From Solirubrobacterales bacterium (GTDB lineage Bacteria; Actinomycetota; Thermoleophilia; Solirubrobacterales; Solirubrobacteraceae): DNA of 46,448 nucleotides. Below the pieces are notes generated by a model that was not told the DNA's origin, searched no databases, and saw only the letters and a program-made list of their open reading frames with translations. The stretch spans positions 33,349-79,796 of the forward strand of contig PLES01000064.1 in assembly GCA_003137075.1 (NCBI GenBank), given 5' to 3'. How positions within the stretch are numbered: position 1 is the stretch's first letter; the number at the start of each line of letters is the position of its first letter. Positions 16,028-23,426 of this stretch are shown here, in pieces. Position numbers and translations under genes: made by a program.

Positions 16028-18109
16028 GTGAGGGTGCGAATCGACACCGAGCTCTCGCTCGGCGTGGCGCTGCGTGTTCTGCAGGACACTGAGCGGCCGT
16101 TTGCCCTGGTTGGGGAGTGGGCCGGGGGTGGCGCCGTGCTCGGTTGCCAGCCGCTTCTCACGGCCGCTGATCACCAGGACCCGTTCGAGTTGCTCGGCGC
16201 TGCCGAGCGGGCGGCTGCTGCTTCAACCGCGGCCGCTGCAGCGGCGGGTCGTTCAGAGCCGGCTGTGAGCGTCGGTGGCGGCTGGGTCGGCTATATCGGT
16301 TACCCGTCACGCTCCGCGGTGCATCGCGGCCATCCCTCGCCGCCGCGGAGGCAGCCGCTGCCGGCGGCCTCGCTCGCGTACTACGACAACGTGGTGCGGC
16401 TCGACAACGAGGGACAGTGGTGGTTCGAGGCGCTGCCGTCGCCTGCGCGCACCGCCGAGCTCGAGCAGCGACTCATTTGGTGGCGTGAGCGGCTCGCAAA
16501 CCCGCCCTCGGCACGCTCTGCCGGCACCAGCGGCTGGCAGCTGCAGCCGAGCGCGGATGCGCACGCTGAGCTCGTCATGGCCTGCCGGGAACGGATTCAC
16601 GCGGGCGACCTTTTTCAAGCGAACGTCTGCGGTCAGCTTGTGGGGCAGCTGGAGGGGGAACCGCTCGAGCTCTTCATTCGCGGCGTCGAGACGCTGCAAC
16701 CGGACTGGGCCGCGTACCTGCAGGCCCCGTGGGGAACGGTCGTGAGCCTCTCACCAGAGCTGTTCCTGAAGCGTCATGGACGTGAGGTGCGAAGCGCGCC
16801 TATCAAGGGCACGCGTCCGCGACCGGCGGATACCGCAGCGGCTGCTGCTCAACGCGATGCCCTGGCGCAGTCAACCAAGGACCGGGCCGAGAACGTGATG
16901 ATCGTGGACCTGATCCGCAACGACCTGGGGCGGGTCTGTGACCCGGGCACGATCGTCGCGGAACCGCTGGCGCAGGTGCAGCCACACGCGGGCGTGTGGC
17001 ACCTCGTCTCCGAGGTTCGGGGCAGGCTTCGCGACGACGTCGATGACGGTCAACTGCTGCGCGCCACGTTTCCGCCCGGGTCGGTGACCGGAGCCCCGAA
17101 GATCGCCGCGATCGACGTGATCGCCGAACTGGAGTCGACCGAGCGCGAGGTCTACACCGGTGCGATAGGGATCGCGAGCCCGGTTTCCGGACTCGAACTC
17201 AACGTCGCGATCAGGACCTTCGAGATCAGTGGGGCTGGGGTTCGGCTCGGCGTCGGCGGCGGCGTCGTCGCCGATTCGGACCCCGAGGGTGAAGCGACCG
17301 AGCTCGCGACCAAAGCCTTGCCGCTGCTCGACGCGATCGGGGCGCCACAGGCGGTGTTCGTCAACGCGCATTCGCATCCGGTACCGATGCGTCGCTTGGG
17401 TCCGTTTCCGGTTCCACGCCCAGACGCACGGCAAGGTGTATTCGAGGCGCTGCTCGTCGAGGACGGTCGAGCGGTGCGGCTGCAGGCGCACCTCGATCGG
17501 CTCGCTGCCTCGGTGCATGAGCTCTACGGCGTCGAGCTTCCCGAGGCCTTGGCCGATCGCGTCGACGCGACGGCGGCTGCGACCGAAGGGCGTGTGCGCA
17601 TGCGTATCGACGCCGTCTGTGTTGGCGATTCGCTTGAAGTCGCCGTGGTAGCCCGCGCGTTGGTGGCGCGGCCGCCGGTGGGACTGCGGTCGTGGTCGGT
17701 TCCCGGTGGGTTGGGGCGGCACAAGTGGACGGATCGCCGTCTGATCGATGCGATGGAGGCCGCGTCAGGTGAGGAGCTGCCGCTGCTCGTCGATGCGGAC
17801 GGGTATGCGCTGGAAGCCAGCCGGGCGAGCGTTTTCGCGCTCGTTGCCGGGGGCGTGCTGCGCACGCCCCCGGACGACGGCCGCATCCTGCCCGGCGTCG
17901 CCCGCGCCCGCGTGCTCGAGTACGCACGTGAGATCGAGATGGAGATCAGCACCGCGCCGCTGTCGTATGACGAGCTCGCCTCAGCCGAGGCGGTGGTGCT
18001 CACCAGCGCCCTGCGCCAGACCCCGGTGACCGCGCTCGACGGCCGCGAACTGCGCCAGTTGCCGAAGCTGCTGGCGATCCTCGAGGCTGCGCTGAACTGT
18101 CCAGGCTGA
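16028..18109 (+). CDS. pabBC: Fused aminodeoxychorismate synthase component I / aminodeoxychorismate lyase
   Basis: About 693 residues from a GTG start (16028; GTG 16034 is an alternative). Residues 1-440 are a chorismate-binding domain: PIKGTRPR with K260, RAENVMIVDLIRNDLGR and PPGSVTGAPK. The Lys in PIKGT is typical of PabB, where TrpE has Ala. Residues 460-693 are a fold-type IV PLP enzyme: QGVFEALLVEDG, PLP lysine K566 in GRHKWTDRRLIDAM, and E597 in LEASRASVF. Together they convert chorismate and ammonia to aminodeoxychorismate and then to p-aminobenzoate for folate. The glutaminase PabA is not in the window. The fusion is known in other bacteria. Confidence 0.92.
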   Translation: MRVRIDTELSLGVALRVLQDTERPFALVGEWAGGGAVLGCQPLLTAADHQDPFELLGAAERAAAASTAAAAAAGRSEPAVSVGGGWVGYIGYPSRSAVHRGHPSPPRRQPLPAASLAYYDNVVRLDNEGQWWFEALPSPARTAELEQRLIWWRERLANPPSARSAGTSGWQLQPSADAHAELVMACRERIHAGDLFQANVCGQLVGQLEGEPLELFIRGVETLQPDWAAYLQAPWGTVVSLSPELFLKRHGREVRSAPIKGTRPRPADTAAAAAQRDALAQSTKDRAENVMIVDLIRNDLGRVCDPGTIVAEPLAQVQPHAGVWHLVSEVRGRLRDDVDDGQLLRATFPPGSVTGAPKIAAIDVIAELESTEREVYTGAIGIASPVSGLELNVAIRTFEISGAGVRLGVGGGVVADSDPEGEATELATKALPLLDAIGAPQAVFVNAHSHPVPMRRLGPFPVPRPDARQGVFEALLVEDGRAVRLQAHLDRLAASVHELYGVELPEALADRVDATAAATEGRVRMRIDAVCVGDSLEVAVVARALVARPPVGLRSWSVPGGLGRHKWTDRRLIDAMEAASGEELPLLVDADGYALEASRASVFALVAGGVLRTPPDDGRILPGVARARVLEYAREIEMEISTAPLSYDELASAEAVVLTSALRQTPVTALDGRELRQLPKLLAILEAALNCPG

Positions 18110-18427
18110 CGCGGCCTGGTTCCGCCGCGGCTTGATCCGGCTGCGAGGCGGTCTGGGGCGGGCTTCGGGGCTGTTCCGCAGCGTGGTGTTCTTGTCGCTC
18201 CTTGACGACCCGACCGTGGGAGCGGCCGCAGGGTGGGAACGACCCGACGGTGGCAGCCAGGTCCGGCGCCTGCCCGGCCTGCTGCGGTGCGCGGTTTCAA
18301 AAAGAACCGACACTTCTGTCGGTTAGTCCGCTACTTCTGGCTCGTTCGTGCGTTTAGACACATGAGTAGGTCTTTGTGCTTACGGGTAGTCCAGAGAAGT
18401 CGCAGTGTGAATTGAGGAGAAGAGAGC
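18110..18427. other. 318-bp intergenic region with no convincing gene
   Basis: No supported ORF. It holds a weak hairpin across the pabBC stop (CCAGGC 18101-18106 with GCCTGG 18114-18119) and a pair of 19-bp direct repeats (18205-18223 and 18239-18257, 17 of 19 identical, core ACGACCCGAC). It also holds the hairpin at 18305-18324 and the leader of the next gene. Base composition drops from about 18297 onward, as expected for a promoter region. Confidence 0.6.
18305..18324 (-). terminator. Minus-strand intrinsic terminator-like hairpin
   Basis: AACCGACA, loop CTTC, TGTCGGTT is a perfect 8-bp stem. Read on the minus strand it is followed by CTTTTTGAAA, the classic U-tract arrangement, whereas the plus-strand side has no T run. 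No minus-strand gene ends here, so it may stop antisense transcription, or it may be a 20-bp operator for the downstream secreted protein. Confidence 0.5.
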
Positions 18428-20134
18428 ATGTTTAAGCGAGTTAGTCAGGGGGCGCTATTGGCGCTCTGCGTGATGTGTGGCGCGGCGATGTTCGCGTCAG
18501 GTGCCTGGGCGTCCTCTACTCCGACGCTGAGCCTTGACCAGAGCGCCGGCCAGACTGCAGGCGCGACGCAGAATCTCGGTATGGATCTGACGTTCAGTGA
18601 TTCAGCCGGTGACTCGCCGGACAACATGACGATCAACCTGCCTCCGGGCCTGCTCGCCAACGCCAACATCGACGGCGGCGCCTGCCTGCAGACGGCGGAC
18701 CTCAGCGACACCAACTGCCAGGTCGGGACAGGCACCGTAACTGCCAACGCGCTGGATCTGGTCCCGGTTCCGCTTTCGGTCACGTTCGACCTGGTCCCCC
18801 CGCCGGCCGCCGGGGACCTCGCCGGTCTAGCCGTGAACTTCGACAACGGCACTCAGATTGGTGACACGGCGGGCATCAAGGTGAGGCCCTCCGGCGACCC
18901 GGACGGCGTTGGTCTCAGTCTCGACTTCGTGCTTCCCAACACCATCGCGGGCACGTCGCTCACGCCCGGAGCCCCGATCCAGATCACACAGATCGACAGC
19001 ACCTTTGACGGGCTGCGCTACCCCACGAGCTGCCCCTCAACCCCGGCGGACGTGAGCGTGAGCGTCAACTCGTACGACGACTCGACCTCCCAGAGCGTCT
19101 CGGCGCCGCTGTCGGTCACGGGCTGCTCTTCGTTGCCGTTCGCGCCGAAGGTGGCGATCACCGCTACGAAGGACAGCGCCGACCGCGAGGCTGCGCTGAC
19201 GGCGACCGTCACACAGGCTGCGGATGAGGCGACCACCGGCGCGATGACGCTCGGCTTCTCCGGCGACGCGCTCGGTCTGAACCTCGGCTCGGTCAAGGCG
19301 CTGTGCCTGAACGTCGCCAGCGGCACCTGCACCCCGGTCGGTGTTGCGACCGCAACCTCGCCGCTCTATCCGACGCCACTCGTGGCCAACGCCTATCTCA
19401 CCGGCAACGTCAACGGACTGACGCTGACGCTTCCGTTCCCTGCCCCGTTCCCGTTGACGCTGGTCGGCAAGGTTGACCTCGAGAATGTCACCACCAGCTT
19501 CACCGGTATGCCAGACATCCCGCTGACCAACCTGCAGCTGAAGCTGAATGGCGGCAGCGAGGCGTTGTTCGCCACCAACTGTCGGCCGGCCTCGGGCTTC
19601 GTGACCGGGTCGATCACCGATCAGAACGCCGACAAGACGGTGACGAGTTCCAACCCCTACACGATTGGCGGTTGCGCGGCGTCTGGCTCCACCACGACGA
19701 TCGTCACTGCTGACAACACGCCGACTGTCAGCGCCGTGAACGTCTCCAACAAGAACTCGAAGCATCCGGCGCTCAGCTTCAAGGTCGGAGTCGCCAAGAA
19801 GGCCTCCAAGCTGGCGGCGCTGACCGTCGAGCTGCCCAAGGGCTTGAGCTTCGTTCGCCACGGTTCGGCGAAACACCCCAAGGTGACCGGAGTGAGCCTC
19901 AAGGGCGCGAAGGTCAAGTCACTCAAGCTCAGCCGCGGTCATTTGGTGATCACGCTGAAGAAGGCCGTTCGGTCGTTTTCCGTCAACCTCACGACGACCT
20001 CGCTCAAGGAGAACTCGGCCCTGGCCGCGAGCGTCAAATCCGGCAAGGTCAAGAGCCTGCCGCTGGTCGTGATCGCAACCAATACCAAGCATCGCCGATA
20101 CACGGTGCGGTACACGATCAAGCACCTCGGCTGA
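18428..20134 (+). CDS. Large secreted protein with basic C-terminal region
   Basis: 568 residues. The signal peptide spans about 1-28 (MFKR, hydrophobic core, ASGAWA). The mature part is Thr/Asp/Leu-rich and beta-like, with NLPPGLLANANIDGGACL and a second related stretch (LRYPTSCPSTPADVSVSVNSYDD), and it has paired cysteines. From about residue 440 the chain becomes strongly basic (many Lys/Ser/Leu, ending RRYTVRYTIKHLG), which could bind the anionic wall. The ATG follows GAGGAGA. No catalytic motif is seen; a surface or exopolymer-associated structural role is likely. It stands alone, bounded by hairpins on both sides. Confidence 0.78.
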   Translation: MFKRVSQGALLALCVMCGAAMFASGAWASSTPTLSLDQSAGQTAGATQNLGMDLTFSDSAGDSPDNMTINLPPGLLANANIDGGACLQTADLSDTNCQVGTGTVTANALDLVPVPLSVTFDLVPPPAAGDLAGLAVNFDNGTQIGDTAGIKVRPSGDPDGVGLSLDFVLPNTIAGTSLTPGAPIQITQIDSTFDGLRYPTSCPSTPADVSVSVNSYDDSTSQSVSAPLSVTGCSSLPFAPKVAITATKDSADREAALTATVTQAADEATTGAMTLGFSGDALGLNLGSVKALCLNVASGTCTPVGVATATSPLYPTPLVANAYLTGNVNGLTLTLPFPAPFPLTLVGKVDLENVTTSFTGMPDIPLTNLQLKLNGGSEALFATNCRPASGFVTGSITDQNADKTVTSSNPYTIGGCAASGSTTTIVTADNTPTVSAVNVSNKNSKHPALSFKVGVAKKASKLAALTVELPKGLSFVRHGSAKHPKVTGVSLKGAKVKSLKLSRGHLVITLKKAVRSFSVNLTTTSLKENSALAASVKSGKVKSLPLVVIATNTKHRRYTVRYTIKHLG

Positions 20135-20140
20135 CCGGCA

Positions 20141-20171
20141 GCGCTTCCATCGCGGCGTGTGATGGAAGCGC
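20141..20171 (+). terminator. 11-bp perfect hairpin after the secreted protein gene
   Basis: GCGCTTCCATC, loop GCGGCGTGT, GATGGAAGCGC begins 6 nt after the stop codon. No T-tract follows. Probable terminator, the first of two in series. Confidence 0.65.
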
Positions 20172-20190
20172 AACAACGATGGTGGCGAAG

Positions 20191-20224
20191 GCGGTGACCA
20201 GGCTTAGGTGAGCCTGGTCACCGC
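20191..20224 (+). terminator. 14-bp perfect hairpin, second of a tandem pair
   Basis: GCGGTGACCAGGCT, loop TAGGTG, AGCCTGGTCACCGC. It follows the previous hairpin by 19 nt and precedes the next promoter by 48 nt, so it insulates the stress island from the upstream gene. No T-tract. Confidence 0.6.
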
Positions 20225-20272
20225 GTCGTTCAGATGCGGCCGCGGGAAGCTGCCGGCCGCCGGCCGGTCGGC

Positions 20273-20297
20273 GATTAGTACTCGGCAGGGCGGGTAT
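20273..20297 (+). promoter_or_regulatory. SigB-type promoter candidate, leaderless geometry
   Basis: GATT (one mismatch to GTTT), a 15-nt spacer and an exact GGGTAT at 20292-20297. The ATG of the next gene starts 9 nt after the -10 with no Shine-Dalgarno between. The -10 is strong and the -35 only fair. Confidence 0.45.
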
Positions 20298-20306
20298 CAC
20301 ACCCGT

Positions 20307-20744
20307 ATGCGACCCGTACGGGCATACGACCGCAGGCACGACCCGACTCTGACGCAGGATGAGCAGGAGTCCCGCGCTTACGTGCTGATCGAGGAGGCAC
20401 GCCTGCGGTGTGAGCGCCTAGCGAGCGCCGAGACCAATGGCTGGCTCAGTGATCTCCACCGCGAGGTGGGGATGGCCGGCCTGTGCGCGAGCGCGAGGCT
20501 CGAGGGTTGGGCAAGGCAGATTTTGCTTGAGGCGGCGCGGGTCCGCAGCGAATCGCCGATCCGCGGCGTGCCCGACGCTGAAACCACCGTGGAGATCGCG
20601 CTGGGCAGAGCACGAACCGCCGTCGAGCAGTGTCTCACGATGCCCGAGAAGGCCGACCACATGCGTCAGGCCCATGTCCACCTACGCGCCGCCAGGGACC
20701 TGCTGGGCTTTCACAGACTGGACAGTGCCGCCGAATTCAGCTAG
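20307..20744 (+). CDS. Small alpha-helical protein of the stress island, unknown function
   Basis: 145 residues from ATG 20307; a longer in-frame upstream part runs through the promoter and hairpin and is not credible. The protein is acidic and helical throughout (TLTQDEQESRAYVLIEEARL, ARLEGWARQILLEAARV, ALGRARTAVEQCLTMPEKA, RQAHVHLRAARDLLGFHRL). No domain is recognised and there is no signal peptide. A GGGTAT element 9 nt upstream of the start suggests transcription by the sigma factor encoded 4 kb away and a leaderless mRNA. Two nested inverted repeats (CGTATGC/GCATACG and CCCGTACGGG) cover its first codons. It may be a stress-responsive binding protein. Confidence 0.6.
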   Translation: MRPVRAYDRRHDPTLTQDEQESRAYVLIEEARLRCERLASAETNGWLSDLHREVGMAGLCASARLEGWARQILLEAARVRSESPIRGVPDAETTVEIALGRARTAVEQCLTMPEKADHMRQAHVHLRAARDLLGFHRLDSAAEFS

Positions 20745-20752
20745 TCGACGGC

Positions 20753-20778
20753 GTGTCGAGTCGGTGCTAGCCGGGTAG
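20753..20778 (+). promoter_or_regulatory. SigB-type promoter candidate, leaderless geometry
   Basis: GTGT (one mismatch), a 16-nt spacer and GGGTAG at 20773-20778, with the ATG of the Pro-rich ORF 9 nt later and no Shine-Dalgarno. Confidence 0.4.
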
Positions 20779-20787
20779 CCAGTTCCC

Positions 20788-21084
20788 ATGCCCAACACAA
20801 GCAGCAACTCACTAAGGCTCGTCTCAGCAGTGCCCCGGCTGGTCGTGGCGGGGTCATCGGTAGCAGCCGCGCCGCGGCTGGTTGTGCCGCAGCCATCCGA
20901 GCCGGCCACGCCGATCGTGCCGGAGCCGCGCCCAGATCCCGTGCCGACTCCAGATCCGGCGCCTACCCCGGCGCCGCCAGCGGTCCCCTCGCCGGATCCG
21001 CTGCCCACGCCGGATCCGGTGCCCACGCCTCAACCTGACCCCACCCCGCCGCAGATCGCGGCGGGGTGGAGCGTGGGCTCGTAG
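20788..21084 (+). CDS. Pro-rich low-complexity small protein
   Basis: 98 residues. A short Ser/Val/Ala N-terminal part contains an internal repeat (VPRLVVAG and APRLVVPQ). About 50 residues of PxP and PDPxPTP repeats follow, then a short tail. No signal peptide is clear. Such segments form extended rods in wall-spanning or linker proteins. The opposite strand has a Gly-rich mirror frame, which is the expected shadow. Support for this strand comes from the GGGTAG 9 nt upstream, in the same layout as other genes here. It ends one base before the stop of the convergent small membrane protein gene. It could still be a non-coding repeat tract. Confidence 0.42.
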   Translation: MPNTSSNSLRLVSAVPRLVVAGSSVAAAPRLVVPQPSEPATPIVPEPRPDPVPTPDPAPTPAPPAVPSPDPLPTPDPVPTPQPDPTPPQIAAGWSVGS

Positions 21085-21261
21085 TTAGCGTCCGTACCAG
21101 CGCCGCCGCCCACCGGCGACACCGCCCTCCACGGCCCCGATGAAGAACCCCAGCACCCAGAGGGCGAGCGCGACGAGCAAAACGATCCACAGAAAGTGGG
21201 CAGCAAAGCCGAGTCCGCCGAATATGGCGATGATCAATAACAGCATTACAAGTGCAAGCAC
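21085..21261 (-). CDS. Small hydrophobic membrane protein, 58 aa
   Basis: Read directly from the minus strand: GTG start at 21261, TAA at 21085-21087, with AAAGGAG at 21268-21274 giving an ideal 6-nt gap. The protein starts MLALVMLLLIIAIFGGLGFA and has two membrane helices separated by a short turn (AAHFLW). The end is GAVEGGVAGGRRRWYGR, a basic Trp/Tyr tail. It resembles the short 'hydrophobic protein' family common in Actinobacteria, often stress-induced; the match is from memory of the pattern. A SigB-type promoter candidate lies 42 nt upstream. It likely sits in the cytoplasmic membrane with the basic tail inside. Confidence 0.78.
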   Translation of the reverse strand: MLALVMLLLIIAIFGGLGFAAHFLWIVLLVALALWVLGFFIGAVEGGVAGGRRRWYGR

Positions 21262-21303
21262 CTCTATCTCCTTTGCAGTGAGTTGAATCGACTTGCGATC
21301 GAG

Positions 21304-21328
21304 CTACCCCCGATTTGAGGTCGCCAAC
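21304..21328 (-). promoter_or_regulatory. SigB-type promoter candidate of the small membrane protein
   Basis: On the minus strand: GTTG (one mismatch to GTTT, 21325-21328), a 15-nt spacer and GGGTAG (21304-21309). The spacer matches that of the exact promoter before the sigma gene. The mRNA leader would carry the AAAGGAG site. Confidence 0.5.
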
Positions 21329-21389
21329 CACAGCTCTCTGCGGTGTTTGGATAGAACCGAGGCGACTGACGTTGTAAGCTCGCGGGCAA

Positions 21390-21728
21390 GTGGAAACTCA
21401 CTTTCTGGTAGAGGCGCGGCTAGAGGGCCGCGTTAGGGTGCTGAAGTTGAGCGGAGAGCTCGACGTCGCGTCGAGTGCCGCGCTTGAGCAGTCCGTCGAC
21501 GAGGACTTCGACTATGACCGGCTGGTCATAGATCTGAGTGATCTCGAGTTCATCGACTCGACCGGGCTCAGCGTTCTAGTGGTCGCCCACCAGCAGGCGG
21601 TTGCCGACGGACGTGAGTTCTGCGTCGTCCAAGGTCCCGCCCAGGTGCAACGCCTGCTTGCTTTGACTGGGCTTGAGCAGCGGCTGACGGTCGCCGACAC
21701 GCTCGAGCAACTGCTCAGTAGTGGCTGA
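21390..21728 (+). CDS. STAS-domain anti-anti-sigma factor, RsbV-like
   Basis: 112 residues, a single STAS domain. The phosphorylation site is S57 in EFIDSTGLSVL. LKLSGELDVASSAALEQ forms the first strands and QRLLALTGLEQRLTVADT the last helix. In the family's partner switch, the unphosphorylated form binds the RsbW-like kinase and frees the sigma factor. The start is GTG without a clear Shine-Dalgarno. Its last 8 nt overlap the start of the PP2C phosphatase gene, which should remove the phosphate from S57. Both face the anti-sigma/sigma operon tail to tail. Confidence 0.9.
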   Translation: METHFLVEARLEGRVRVLKLSGELDVASSAALEQSVDEDFDYDRLVIDLSDLEFIDSTGLSVLVVAHQQAVADGREFCVVQGPAQVQRLLALTGLEQRLTVADTLEQLLSSG

Positions 21729-23418
21729 CGAACCTGGCCGGCTAACGATCGGCCAACGCTTGGCGCAGGGTGATGCGTCGATGTTCAACGAACTCTTCGA
21801 GATTCTCGCGGAGGCGGTGACTGTGCGTGATCCGGGCGGCGAGATCGTCTACGCAAACGCTGCTGCGCTCGCGTATCTCGGCTTCAGCTCGGTCGAGGAA
21901 CTGAAGGCGACAACCAGCCAGTCGATCATGGACGATTATCTGGTTGAGGACGAGCATGGCCGTCCGCTGAGCCACAGCGAGATCCCGTCGGTACGAGTGC
22001 TTCGCGGCGAACCGCCGAGGCCGATGCTGATGCGCTTAGTGAGTCGCAGCAGCGGCGAGCAACGCTGGACGTTCCTGAAGACCACCGCGCTGCGTGATGA
22101 AGACGGCGAACTGCTCGGCGCTCTGACTGTGATCGAGGACGTCACCGCCGTCAAGAACGCCGAGATCAGAACCGGCGTGTTGGCTGAATCCGGACGCATG
22201 CTGGCCGCCGACCTCGACTATCACCAGACCCTGCGCAACGTCGCCGAGGCGGCGGTGCCATCGCTGGCTGACTACTGCTCCGTCGACCTGGTCGATGAAC
22301 AGGGGCAGATGGAACGCGTCGCGGCGTGCCATCGCGATCCCGCCGAGCAGGAACTCGAGGCGGAGCTCCGCGAGCTTCCCGCGGCACGCCTGGAATCGGA
22401 TCATCCGGTCGCTCGGGTCGTGGCCACCGGGACCTCTGAGCTGTTCTCGGAGCTAACGACGGCCGATCTTGAAGAGGCCGCTCGTGACGAGCACCACCTG
22501 GGGATACTGCACCAGTTGGGGCCGCGCTCGCTGATGATCGTGCCGATGCGGGTTCCAAACCGGACGATCGGCGTGATGACGCTGGCAACGGCTGCTTCCC
22601 AGCGCCGGTTCGATCCGCAGGATGTGGAGCTCGCTGAGCAACTCGGGCGCCGGGCCGCCGTCGCGGTTGAGAACGCAAGACTGCACACCAAGCTTTCTGA
22701 GATCGCCACGACCCTGCAGAGCGTCCTGCTGCCGCGGGAGCTGCCCGAGATCCCCGGCTGGGAGCTTGCTTCGCTTTACCGGCCCGCGGAAACCGACCTA
22801 CGCGTAGATGTCGGGGGCGACTTCTACGAGTTCCTGGAGCACGAGGGGACCTGGTTCGGCGTATTCGGCGATGTCACCGGGAAGGGTATTCAAGCCGCCG
22901 CGCTGACGACCTTGATGCGCACCGGTACCCGGGTTGCCTGTCGCATTCAGCCGCAGCCCGCGGCGATTCTGGCCAGGCTCGACGAGGCGCTTTCGCAGGA
23001 ATCAGGCCATGCGCTCTGCACCGCGCTGTGCATGTGCCTTCACCGCGACCACATGGTGATCAGCTCGGCCGGCCATCCACAGGCGATCATCGTCGGTCAC
23101 GACGGCAGCTTGCGTGAGGTGCCAACGCCGGGTCCGGTGCTGGGCGCATTCCCCGACGCCACCTGGCCCGAGGACAACGTCTCGCTGACACCCGGTGAGC
23201 TGATCGTGTTCTACACCGACGGCGTTACCGAGACACCTGGTGACGGCGGTCGCTTCGGGGTCGAACGCCTGCGCGAGTTCCTGAGCCAGCAGGCTGGCAC
23301 CGCGCCCGCTTCGGTGCTCAACCTGCTGGACGCTGAGTTGACTGAATTCACGGGCGGCGCGGCCTTGACCGACGACGTCGCGGTGGTCGCGCTGCGCGCG
23401 CGACCGCGCTCGGAATAG
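21721..23418 (+). CDS. PAS-GAF-PP2C (SpoIIE-type) phosphatase, RsbU/RsbP-like
   Basis: 565 residues. A PAS domain spans about 22-145 (FEILAEAVTVRDPGGEIVYAN), a GAF domain about 160-320 (VAEAAVPSLADYCSVDLVDEQ, RSLMIVPMRV) and a SpoIIE phosphatase about 340-560. Metal-binding acids are visible in DVGGDFYEF, FGDVTGKG, FYTDGVTE and LTDDVAVV. It should dephosphorylate the STAS protein in response to a signal sensed by PAS or GAF, starting the stress response. No membrane helix is present, so the signal is cytoplasmic. The GTG start lies inside the STAS gene. It ends 8 bp from the convergent anti-sigma gene. Confidence 0.92.
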   Translation: MADEPGRLTIGQRLAQGDASMFNELFEILAEAVTVRDPGGEIVYANAAALAYLGFSSVEELKATTSQSIMDDYLVEDEHGRPLSHSEIPSVRVLRGEPPRPMLMRLVSRSSGEQRWTFLKTTALRDEDGELLGALTVIEDVTAVKNAEIRTGVLAESGRMLAADLDYHQTLRNVAEAAVPSLADYCSVDLVDEQGQMERVAACHRDPAEQELEAELRELPAARLESDHPVARVVATGTSELFSELTTADLEEAARDEHHLGILHQLGPRSLMIVPMRVPNRTIGVMTLATAASQRRFDPQDVELAEQLGRRAAVAVENARLHTKLSEIATTLQSVLLPRELPEIPGWELASLYRPAETDLRVDVGGDFYEFLEHEGTWFGVFGDVTGKGIQAAALTTLMRTGTRVACRIQPQPAAILARLDEALSQESGHALCTALCMCLHRDHMVISSAGHPQAIIVGHDGSLREVPTPGPVLGAFPDATWPEDNVSLTPGELIVFYTDGVTETPGDGGRFGVERLREFLSQQAGTAPASVLNLLDAELTEFTGGAALTDDVAVVALRARPRSE

Positions 23419-23426
23419 GCTTCTGA

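Noticed and set aside
18384-18389. GGGTAG before the secreted protein gene as a SigB-type -10
   Set aside because: No GTTT-like element 15-17 nt upstream.
20682-21026. Gly/Ser-rich minus-strand ORF opposite the Pro-rich ORF
   Set aside because: Simple mirror of the repeat; no ribosome site or promoter, and it overlaps the 20307 gene.
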